Made by a program: the position numbers and the translations under genes. A stretch of 23,788 bases of DNA from positions 1 to 23,788 of IMG/VR virus record IMGVR_UViG_3300028025_000624. One strand, 5' to 3'. The notes under the pieces were generated by a model. The model saw nothing but the letters and a program-made list of their open reading frames with translations, was not told the DNA's origin and made no database searches. Numbering within the stretch: position 1 is the first letter of the stretch; each line of letters begins with the position of its first letter. This document shows, in pieces, positions 1-6,963 of this stretch. Origin of the DNA: a virus.

Positions 1-1659
1 TTGTCCAACATCAGTTCCAGTAGTACCCACTGCTCCAAAGAGATCTTCTGTAGTTCCTTCGGCAGCTGGAGCTCCTGCTCGCTCATCAGATGTTGGAACG
101 CTAGTTCTATCTGGTGCTTGTCCAAGTTCAGGTCTAGTTGTGGCATTGAGAGCCTCCTTAGCTTTTTGTTCAGTCATGAAGCGCTTGAATGCATCAATTG
201 CCTCTTCGTTTTCTTTGGTCTTAATCTTCTCTTGATTGTTCTCAATGATTTGATCAAAACGTTTCATCTTTTGATCCATTGAAATTTCTGGATTTTCTAA
301 TGATTGTAACGCTTTATAAGGTAATGAGTTCTTCTTAAACCCAAATGACTTAATAGTAGATTCGTCTAATGCTGGTAGTACTTCTGCAGGCGCTTCTGGC
401 ATGCCTGTGAATAAATCCCCTTGTGGAGATTCAGCTGTACGTTTTGCAGCAACTTCTTCGACTGTTGTCTCTGGAGCTAAGTCTAGTTCCATTTGCTCAG
501 TTAAAGGCTTACGAAGTTCAGCTTCTCGAGCAGCTAACGCCTGCTCTTCCGCACGAAGTCTAGCTTGTTCACTAGCTTTAGCAGTTGCGGCAATATTAGC
601 AATCCGACCACGTTCCTGTGCAATCGCAGCTAATTCTAAGTCACGTGCTTGTTCTTGTTCGGCTATTTTACCTTTAGCTTGACCACGAGTAACGATGTTA
701 CCTACGCCGCCCATACCCGCACCTAGAACACCGGCAGCTGCGGCAACTTCGCCATACTCACGGTAAGCGTCTTCACTAGTTAAATCTAGCCCTGCTTGTT
801 TACGTTCTAGGATTTGTTGCGCTACTTCAGTAGGCATTTCAGAAATAGCACCGCGACCTGCGCCACGAGCTACTGTACCTGTTAATGAGCGCTCAGCTGT
901 CTTTAAAAGTGTTTGCTCAGTTACGTTCTGGATTGGGCGACCTACTACCTTAGCGACTAACCCTGTTCCCAACGTGAACATAGTTGCTGCTGTGTCTAGA
1001 GCTGCTTGACCCGCTGCTGTTTGATATACTTCGGAGGTAACTAAAGGACCTGGTGTCTTTTCTTCAATACGGCGTTCAATATTGGTTCCTGCAAACTGTG
1101 GGATGCCACCAGCAATACCACCAATGATACCACCAACAATTGGACCTACTGGACCTGTAACAGGAGAAGTTAGTGCTCCAATACGGGATCCTGTAAAAGC
1201 TCCTCCAACTACCGGTGCCATATATGGTAGTGACCTGCTTAATGCATCACGAGATGCTTTATATGTAGCACTAGCGGCAGCGCCTAAACCTTCTTTTTCG
1301 TAGGCTTCAGGGATAGCAGAAAACGGAGTATATGCTACATTACGTTCTTCAGCAGCCGCCTTTTGTGCCGCATAGCCAGAACGAATATCTTCTTCGGATT
1401 GGAATGGTGCAGTAACACCTCGAGCAGTAGCTTGTGCAGCGCTAATAACACCTTCTTTAAGTCCAGGAAAAAACCCTTCTTTTTGAGGTGCTTTTGGTGC
1501 CGTTATTACTGGTGTACTAAGATGAGAGATGATTTCAAAATCGTCATAGCCAGCTTTTCTAGCGCCAACCACATCAAATTTTTTATTCTTTCCTAAATAG
1601 TCAGCAATTTCACTGGGAGAGTACCCAGCTGCTATAGCTCCTTCGTAATCAAAGGCCAT
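1..1659 (-). CDS. Large internal virion / DNA-ejection protein, N-terminal 553 residues (3' end outside window)
   Basis: The minus-strand frame is open from an ATG at 1659 to base 1, giving 553 residues with no stop, so the protein continues beyond the window. An AGGAG at 1666-1670 lies six bases before the ATG. Residues 7-48 hold two copies of an AGY..EI..L-type helical motif (AGYSPSEIADYL and AGYDDFEIISHL). Residues 150-190 are a Gly-rich hydrophobic stretch that could enter a membrane. Residues 275-325 carry a PTEV.QQ.LER.QAG...TSEDAYREY motif that I associate with giant polyvalent phage virion proteins. Residues 333-385 are a charged Ala/Glu/Arg helix, probably coiled coil. The rest is Glu/Lys/Pro-rich linker. 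It is the last visible gene of the ejection module, in the place where podoviruses encode their largest internal core protein. The role is inferred from layout and composition; no enzymatic domain is visible in this part. Confidence 0.75.
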   Translation of the reverse strand, partial: MAFDYEGAIAAGYSPSEIADYLGKNKKFDVVGARKAGYDDFEIISHLSTPVITAPKAPQKEGFFPGLKEGVISAAQATARGVTAPFQSEEDIRSGYAAQKAAAEERNVAYTPFSAIPEAYEKEGLGAAASATYKASRDALSRSLPYMAPVVGGAFTGSRIGALTSPVTGPVGPIVGGIIGGIAGGIPQFAGTNIERRIEEKTPGPLVTSEVYQTAAGQAALDTAATMFTLGTGLVAKVVGRPIQNVTEQTLLKTAERSLTGTVARGAGRGAISEMPTEVAQQILERKQAGLDLTSEDAYREYGEVAAAAGVLGAGMGGVGNIVTRGQAKGKIAEQEQARDLELAAIAQERGRIANIAATAKASEQARLRAEEQALAAREAELRKPLTEQMELDLAPETTVEEVAAKRTAESPQGDLFTGMPEAPAEVLPALDESTIKSFGFKKNSLPYKALQSLENPEISMDQKMKRFDQIIENNQEKIKTKENEEAIDAFKRFMTEQKAKEALNATTRPELGQAPDRTSVPTSDERAGAPAAEGTTEDLFGAVGTTGTDVGQ

Positions 1660-1673
1660 GTACTACTCCTGAC

Positions 1674-3887
1674 TTATTTTAAGTTGAACGAATCTAGCGG
1701 TACTTTTTTACCACCTGTAGCTTCACCCTTAGGGTTCATAGCTAATGTATATAAAGCATTATACGTTGTATCGAACTTCTTTTGCAACCCTGCAAGTCTA
1801 TTTGCGTCTGGTTGCATACTTGATTGCTCAGATCTAATTTGGTCATTAATCTCGTTAAGTGACGTCTTTAGTGCCTCACGTTTATTTTGTAGTTCATAAC
1901 GAATACTTTGACTATCAGCAGATGCTATTTGCTTATCAATACGTTGACTCATAAGATTAATCTCACGATCTTTTTGTTCAAAGCCGTACCCTGCTTTTTT
2001 AACATCAAGGCCAACTGTATTTTGTAGCGTTGTATTTGCGTTTTTGGCTTCGCCTACTCTAGTGACATGGTCTGTGTACTCTTTACGTGCCGCTTGGTAT
2101 CCTGCTCTATCACCAGCCATCTGAGCTTGAATCATAGCGTTCTTAGCATCTTGTGCACTGTATGTTTCTTTACGGATAAGAGCTTCGTTGTTACGGATAT
2201 CTTTAAGTGCTGGGGCATATGCCTCATTAAACCCACTAATACCTGCACCAATACCCATAAGACCTGGCTTGTTAGCGTTCTCAAGAATTTTACCTGATGC
2301 TTGAAGTAATGCAAGACCCTTAGCTGTATCTTTCTGGCCTACTAAGTCTTCTTTCTGTTTTGCTACATCTGCCATACGCTCATCAAAAAAGTTTTTAAAC
2401 CCCATTGCTTTTTCTTTTTCGCGTTGCTTAGCTGCGTAACTTTCTTCTGTGTATGGCTTGCCTTCCGCATCTAGACCCGATGTACCAAGTTTATCTAGAT
2501 ATGAGTAATCTAAAGGTGTAGGAGTGTAATCAAATTTAGGTGTACCGCCACCAGCAAACGATATAATACCACCTTCAGCTAGAGTCCGTGTTGGTAGATT
2601 AGTCGGCGCTTCATCAATACCTGCCATCATGCTAGCCGCTTTAGAATCTCTTAAGTTATCTTCTTGGATAGCCTTACCTATAGTTGGAGGTATAGTACCG
2701 TTCTTAATTACTTGGTCTAACTGTTTTGGATTTAAGTCTTCAGCCATGCGTTGACGGTTAGCTAGGCTTGTAATACCACCACCTGCGTAAGACTTAACAG
2801 TACCGCCTTCGGCTTTCATTAGCTGCGCTGCGCCAGCGATACCAGTTCCTAGACCAGCTAGAGTGTTTAACCCAGATGGACCCGCTTGATAAGACTGCGT
2901 TGTTGTAGACTGCATCGGTAAGCCGCGTAGTAAGTTGCTGATGTTACCGAGTTGCATCATTGGGTATTGCTGTGCAGTAGCGTAATTCTGAATTGCTTGG
3001 TTAATTTTTTGTTGTTCAGCAGCTTGTTGTTGTGCACCGTATTGGTTTTGCATACCAATAATATCTTTTTGTGTATTGAACTGTTGTTGACCAAGCTGAC
3101 CTAGTGCGCCCGCTGCTTGACCTAGTTGGTTGTAACCTTGAAGTGCAGCTTGTTGACCTTGTAGACCTAAGCCAGCACCGTACTGAATATTCTTTTGAGC
3201 TGCATCGTAAGCGTTTTGATAGCCTGTACCAATCATTTGGTTCATAGCAGAGTTCATGTTACGGTTGTTTTCAGAAGCCATCAAAGCCTCACGAGAACCA
3301 CCAAACGCGCCTGCCCTAGTAGCATTACCTTGTTGTTGCTGACCTGTAATACCATACTGACGACGTGATTCTTCTAGTGCTGGATTTAGTGCACCTTGTA
3401 AGTATGGGTTCATAAATGCTTGGGTAGCATATGGGTTTGTTGCCATACCGTAATAGTTGTTGCCAGCTTGACCAGCTTGACCAGCAGTTTGTAGTGAGCC
3501 TAACCCTGCCATACCAGCCATTTGTGATGCTTGACCGAATTGACCTGGAGTTCTTAAGTTAGCTGCGCCTTGGAAAGATTGTTGTTGCATAGGACTAAAC
3601 CCAGCAACGTAGTTATTCATATCAGTGCTATATGGGGTGTACTTTTGAAATCCGCCTACTGAGCCATTAGGGTTGAACGTGTATACTTGGTTTTGTGCTG
3701 CACCAAGCATTGACTCTACGTATGGTTGTACGTATTCAGGTAAGTTTGAGTTTTGAACTGTAGTTTGTGTAGGGCCTGGGTCTCCGCCACCGCCGCCGTA
3801 AATACGACTTTTATCAGCTTTTAACTGAGTAGCAGAGTTACCTAAAGGCTCTCCCAATGCATAAAGTTCACGTCTTGAATAACTCAT
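1674..3887 (-). CDS. Internal virion / DNA-ejection protein, Gln/Ala/Gly-rich (737 aa)
   Basis: The ATG overlaps the TGA of the upstream GNAT-like gene (ATGA, 4 bp), so the start is well fixed. The N terminus (RRELYALGEPLG, then a Gly run at 31-35) is followed by about 330 residues rich in Gln, Ala, Gly and Asn. This includes a conserved-looking block at 160-215 (NPALEESRRQYGITG, ATRAGAFGGSREALMA) that I recall from internal virion proteins of environmental podoviruses. Two double-glycine motifs lie at 359-372 and 436-448. Residues 480-715 are highly charged and helical, probably coiled coil. No signal peptide or catalytic motif is seen. Its place among two other ejection-type genes, and a composition like T7 gp14/gp15-class proteins, suggest a virion protein that forms or lines the DNA-ejection channel. 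A tape-measure-like role cannot be excluded. Confidence 0.75.
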   Translation of the reverse strand: MSYSRRELYALGEPLGNSATQLKADKSRIYGGGGGDPGPTQTTVQNSNLPEYVQPYVESMLGAAQNQVYTFNPNGSVGGFQKYTPYSTDMNNYVAGFSPMQQQSFQGAANLRTPGQFGQASQMAGMAGLGSLQTAGQAGQAGNNYYGMATNPYATQAFMNPYLQGALNPALEESRRQYGITGQQQQGNATRAGAFGGSREALMASENNRNMNSAMNQMIGTGYQNAYDAAQKNIQYGAGLGLQGQQAALQGYNQLGQAAGALGQLGQQQFNTQKDIIGMQNQYGAQQQAAEQQKINQAIQNYATAQQYPMMQLGNISNLLRGLPMQSTTTQSYQAGPSGLNTLAGLGTGIAGAAQLMKAEGGTVKSYAGGGITSLANRQRMAEDLNPKQLDQVIKNGTIPPTIGKAIQEDNLRDSKAASMMAGIDEAPTNLPTRTLAEGGIISFAGGGTPKFDYTPTPLDYSYLDKLGTSGLDAEGKPYTEESYAAKQREKEKAMGFKNFFDERMADVAKQKEDLVGQKDTAKGLALLQASGKILENANKPGLMGIGAGISGFNEAYAPALKDIRNNEALIRKETYSAQDAKNAMIQAQMAGDRAGYQAARKEYTDHVTRVGEAKNANTTLQNTVGLDVKKAGYGFEQKDREINLMSQRIDKQIASADSQSIRYELQNKREALKTSLNEINDQIRSEQSSMQPDANRLAGLQKKFDTTYNALYTLAMNPKGEATGGKKVPLDSFNLK
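2544..2813 (-). repeat. Two double-glycine motifs in the 737-aa ejection protein
   Basis: Residues 359-372 (AEGGTVKSYAGGGI) and 436-448 (LAEGGIISFAGGG) share the pattern A-E-G-G, then a hydrophobic residue or Thr, a short spacer, an aromatic residue, Ala, and a second Gly pair. Near-identical motifs occur in the neighbouring 642-residue protein. They sit between the Gln-rich half and the charged helical half. Their function is unknown to me. Confidence 0.6.
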
Positions 3888-4300
3888 ATTAATTTCTCCA
3901 CTACTGTTTCAGTAGCAATAAGTCCAACTTTTTGTCTATATAATCTAACTCGTGCCCCAGAAGCATATGCTCTAATTTTAGTAGCCCCTTGAGCTTTAGC
4001 CCATGCAATTACTTGGTTAAATGTTTCTTCATCCACAACACATCTGCCACCTACAGTAGTCATCGTTGCAACCCTGTGATTAGGAAATGAGCTTACTTGG
4101 ATTGTTGCAGCCCCTATAACTTTTTCATCTTCTACTGCTACTAATAAAGTTTGTGAGCCGTTAATCAGCTGCATCTTTAATTGGTCTTCTGTGCAATCAG
4201 CACTACCTAATGCTACGTCAATTGCAGATTTAATAAACGGCCCTACTATACTCCACATTTGATGAACATGGATTGGACTTACTGTTTGTATTGTTATCAT
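3884..4300 (-). CDS. GNAT-fold-like protein of the ejection module (T7 gp13-like position)
   Basis: The 138-residue product has the pattern of a small GNAT acetyltransferase: an N-terminal helix pair, strands around LLVAVEDEKVIGAATIQV (53-70), a middle helix (92-105) and a C-terminal block GATKIRAYASGARVRLYRQK (105-124) followed by VGLIATETVVEKLI. The usual acetyl-CoA loop (Q/R-x-x-G-x-G/A) is not evident, so catalytic activity is doubtful. It overlaps both neighbours by 4 bp through ATGA junctions and lies between two ejection-type proteins. T7-like phages keep a small protein of this sort (gp13 family) next to their internal core genes, so an assembly or virion role is as likely as acetylation. 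The fold call is moderate and the function is inferred. Confidence 0.55.
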   Translation of the reverse strand: MITIQTVSPIHVHQMWSIVGPFIKSAIDVALGSADCTEDQLKMQLINGSQTLLVAVEDEKVIGAATIQVSSFPNHRVATMTTVGGRCVVDEETFNQVIAWAKAQGATKIRAYASGARVRLYRQKVGLIATETVVEKLI

Positions 4301-6225
4301 CTAGGCAAATACTTTTCTGGTTTAATTTGCTTACCTTGAGCCTTTTTACCTGTTCGTGCAGTACGTACCTTGTCCATCATTTTATATAAGTGTTTAGCAC
4401 CTGCATCTGTTGAGCCATTACCTAAGTGACTGACTACGTCAGCTGGAACTACGAACTCACCGTCTGCCAAACGTGCTGGCTGCTTATTACCAATTACTGC
4501 TGGAATATTATCTGACATGCCATCACCAGGCCCTTTTAACAATCTTGGGTTACCCCCTGCAGCATATCCGCCAAGATTATATCCAGTGATACCACCCTGT
4601 GCCATTTTCTTTTCTTCAGTTTTTGGCGGTGGCGGAGCGTATGGTGTTTGGCTTGTAATTTGGCTAAACACACGGTTAAAATCTTGTGGAGCTACACCTT
4701 GCATCATTGCATCATATGCTGGAGAAGCTACTGACTGCGCCGCTACCACTGCTGAATTAGGGTTATAGTCTGTCATAGGTACTTGCGTAGCTTGTTGAGG
4801 TTGATAAGCTTGGTATGTTTGTGGAGTTTGTTCATATACTTCAGGGCTAGCTTTAGAAACTCTAAAACTTGAGTCTAACATACTACCACCAAGCTTGCCG
4901 CCTACATCACCATCTACAGGTCTTCCGTCCGCGCCTATATACTGACGATTTTCTTGCCCACCAAATGCAGATGCCATAGCATTCATTGCACCCATGGGGT
5001 TACCTGTAGCAAAACTAGCCATAGGGTTGCCACCTTGAGTATAGTACATACCTTTATCTGAGTCATAGTATACTTGGCTTCCTTGCCCTGCACTACCACC
5101 AAAAGCATATCTAGCAACACCGCCTTCAGCCATTTTTAGTGGAGAACCCATGTATGGGTCTGTTGGTACTTCGTAGTCTGAATTAACTACCTGTGCACTT
5201 GTTGGCATTTGGCTTGGTGTCGCATACTGCGTTGTATCTAATCTACCTTGTGGATAACCTTGATTACCACCCATACCGCCTTGTGCTAGCGCTGTAATAC
5301 CACCTTGAGCATATGATTGCATTGTCCCACCTTCAGCCGCATATTTAGCACTGTAGTATGGATTAGGAGTTTCAGGGATGTATGGTGTGAAGTTATCAGG
5401 GTCATAACCGTGAAGTTTACTTTTTTCTTCTTTTTCTAGTTCAGGGATTTTTCTAGGTTCTAATGCGCCCATACCAAAACCAGCCGCACCGCCTAAACCC
5501 GCTTTAGTTAATAGGTCTTGTTTACCATACCAATCTAATCCTTGACTTGCTAGACTATCAGGTTTAAGACCTAATGCACCGCGAATACCTTGAGATGCTG
5601 TTGGTTCAGTTAATTGACTAAGTATACTAGGTTGAGCTACGTTAGATGATAACCCCGCATTTGCTGTATTTGCTAGAGCTTGTTGTTGCGCTGCTTGTGC
5701 TCCAGCATTTTCTACAATACCCTTTGCACCAAGCTGGGACATCCCGCCTAACCCTGATGTAGAAGAGGTTAGTAACCCTTCAGGATTTAAAGAATTTATA
5801 TTTACGTTCTGCATTCCACCAAGACCCGTAAGACCTTGATTAGCAGCTTGGCTAGCTTGACTAACTGATTGAGCTACAACATCATCTGCAACGTTAGCCC
5901 CTGAATTAATAGCGTTTGTAAAAGCGCTTGTGCCTGTGGTTCCTGGAACAGTTGATATTAAAGCATTCCCTGCCGCATCTTTAGCAACTTGGCCTGTAGT
6001 AGTTGCAGCACCACTAGCTGCACCGCCCATTATAGCACCTGTAATACCCGACATCGCGCCGCCAGTAATACCACCAAGCAAAGCACCTTCTAGTACATCA
6101 TCACCTGTTGCTAAAGATTTAGCGCCACCCATCGCTGCTCCAATAAGCGCAGCCTCGCCGATACCTCCACCGATGTTATATCCTGGATGTTTTAGAACGC
6201 CTATGTTAAATTTGTTGCTAAACAT
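4297..6225 (-). CDS. Virion-associated ejection-type protein, Gly/Ala-rich with conserved C-terminal domain (642 aa)
   Basis: ATG at 6225 is preceded by AAAGG about eight bases upstream; the TGA overlaps the next start (ATGA). Residues 18-75 form a Gly/Ala-rich hydrophobic segment with spaced small residues, as in membrane-inserting ejection proteins. Residues 75-260 are Ala/Gln/Asn-rich. Residues 290-560 are low complexity with Pro, Gln, Tyr and repeated double-glycine motifs (297-309, 365-377, 541-558). The C-terminal 80 residues look like a separate compact domain: KGPGDGMSDNIPA (564-576), ARLADGEFVVPADVVS (584-599), LGNGSTDAGAKHLY (601-614), then a basic tail. I recall this C-terminal block from virion proteins of several environmental phages. 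Role inferred: a structural or ejection protein. No enzyme motif is seen. Confidence 0.72.
   Translation of the reverse strand: MFSNKFNIGVLKHPGYNIGGGIGEAALIGAAMGGAKSLATGDDVLEGALLGGITGGAMSGITGAIMGGAASGAATTTGQVAKDAAGNALISTVPGTTGTSAFTNAINSGANVADDVVAQSVSQASQAANQGLTGLGGMQNVNINSLNPEGLLTSSTSGLGGMSQLGAKGIVENAGAQAAQQQALANTANAGLSSNVAQPSILSQLTEPTASQGIRGALGLKPDSLASQGLDWYGKQDLLTKAGLGGAAGFGMGALEPRKIPELEKEEKSKLHGYDPDNFTPYIPETPNPYYSAKYAAEGGTMQSYAQGGITALAQGGMGGNQGYPQGRLDTTQYATPSQMPTSAQVVNSDYEVPTDPYMGSPLKMAEGGVARYAFGGSAGQGSQVYYDSDKGMYYTQGGNPMASFATGNPMGAMNAMASAFGGQENRQYIGADGRPVDGDVGGKLGGSMLDSSFRVSKASPEVYEQTPQTYQAYQPQQATQVPMTDYNPNSAVVAAQSVASPAYDAMMQGVAPQDFNRVFSQITSQTPYAPPPPKTEEKKMAQGGITGYNLGGYAAGGNPRLLKGPGDGMSDNIPAVIGNKQPARLADGEFVVPADVVSHLGNGSTDAGAKHLYKMMDKVRTARTGKKAQGKQIKPEKYLPR
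4552..5337 (-). repeat. Three double-glycine motifs in the 642-aa protein
   Basis: Residues 297-309 (AEGGTMQSYAQGG, followed by ALAQGGMGG at 312-320), 365-377 (MAEGGVARYAFGG) and 541-558 (MAQGGITGYNLGGYAAGG) are spaced copies of the motif also found twice in the 737-residue protein. At the DNA level the copies have diverged, so the conservation is mainly of the peptide. Confidence 0.6.
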
Positions 6226-6264
6226 AATTTAAACCTTTATTAATTTAGTTGTATGTTATCATTA

Positions 6265-6963
6265 TTATGGTGTAATAGGCAATGCCGATACAAACGTTAT
6301 TGAGCCAATAACAGACGGCACAGCGGGGTGATTCATAGGTGTTGTTTCTATAGGTTGATGCCACATAGAGACTCCTAAAGTTCCGCCAGAGGTAGCGGCT
6401 TGGTCAGTACCCCACCATAATCCTACTTTGTCCCCTGCAGTTAATTGAAACACTACCTCTGAGTATCCACATACATATGATGGTACTCCCTCACTTTTAC
6501 GAGCAGGCACTGAAAAAATAGTAGCTGAATTTAATACATCAGCGGCGGGAGTAACTCCATTAATTCTAAGCCAAACCGTAGCATCATGTATTGCATTAGC
6601 ATTGTTTATAAACTGAATACTATAAGTTATTTTATATATTCCAGGAAATTGAGCTGTGGCTGTGTTATCTACGTTTAATGTAAACCCACTTCCAGCATCT
6701 AAAGTATCCCACTGAACAATTGTAGGGGTATTATTTGCAGTAGCGTATTGGTCGTCACTATAAGACGCGGAGATAAACGGAAACTGTACATTTACCCCAC
6801 CATTATTTCCTGATAAAGCTTGTGAGAAGTTATCTACCTGTGCAAAGTAAAGACGTAGTGCATTGTTCATCTGGTCTTGATACTGCTGAGTATACTCAAC
6901 TGGACCAATAGGCAAGTTAGGTGCCTTGGATGCACGGAGCGGTATGTTCTTTTCGTTAGCCAT
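6265..6963 (-). CDS. Virion structural protein, C1q-like jelly-roll candidate (232 aa)
   Basis: The start overlaps the stop of the nozzle gene as TAATG. Residues 1-50 are a linker plus helix (ASKAPNLPIGPVEYTQQYQD) that could be an attachment segment. From about residue 60 the pattern is a series of alternating beta strands (IVQWDTL, FTLNVDNTATAQFPGIYKIT, ATVWLRING, YVCGYSEVVFQLTAGDKVGL) typical of C1q/TNF-like jelly rolls in phage fibre or head-decoration proteins. The phrase with PGIYKITYSI followed by LRING and LTAGDKVGLWW is characteristic of that fold. A gap of 39 bases without obvious signals separates it from the next gene. A trimeric fibre head or a virion surface protein is the likely role; which structure carries it is not visible. 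Confidence 0.65.
   Translation of the reverse strand: MANEKNIPLRASKAPNLPIGPVEYTQQYQDQMNNALRLYFAQVDNFSQALSGNNGGVNVQFPFISASYSDDQYATANNTPTIVQWDTLDAGSGFTLNVDNTATAQFPGIYKITYSIQFINNANAIHDATVWLRINGVTPAADVLNSATIFSVPARKSEGVPSYVCGYSEVVFQLTAGDKVGLWWGTDQAATSGGTLGVSMWHQPIETTPMNHPAVPSVIGSITFVSALPITP

Noticed and set aside
5930-6232. Plus-strand open frame opposite the start of the 642-residue protein
   Set aside because: Antisense shadow of an Ala/Gly-rich coding region, without Shine-Dalgarno or a protein-like pattern.
6226-6264. 39-base gap as a promoter or terminator
   Set aside because: It is AT-rich but shows no stem-loop with a T run on the minus strand and no paired -35/-10 boxes that I can support; it holds the ribosome binding site of the next gene.
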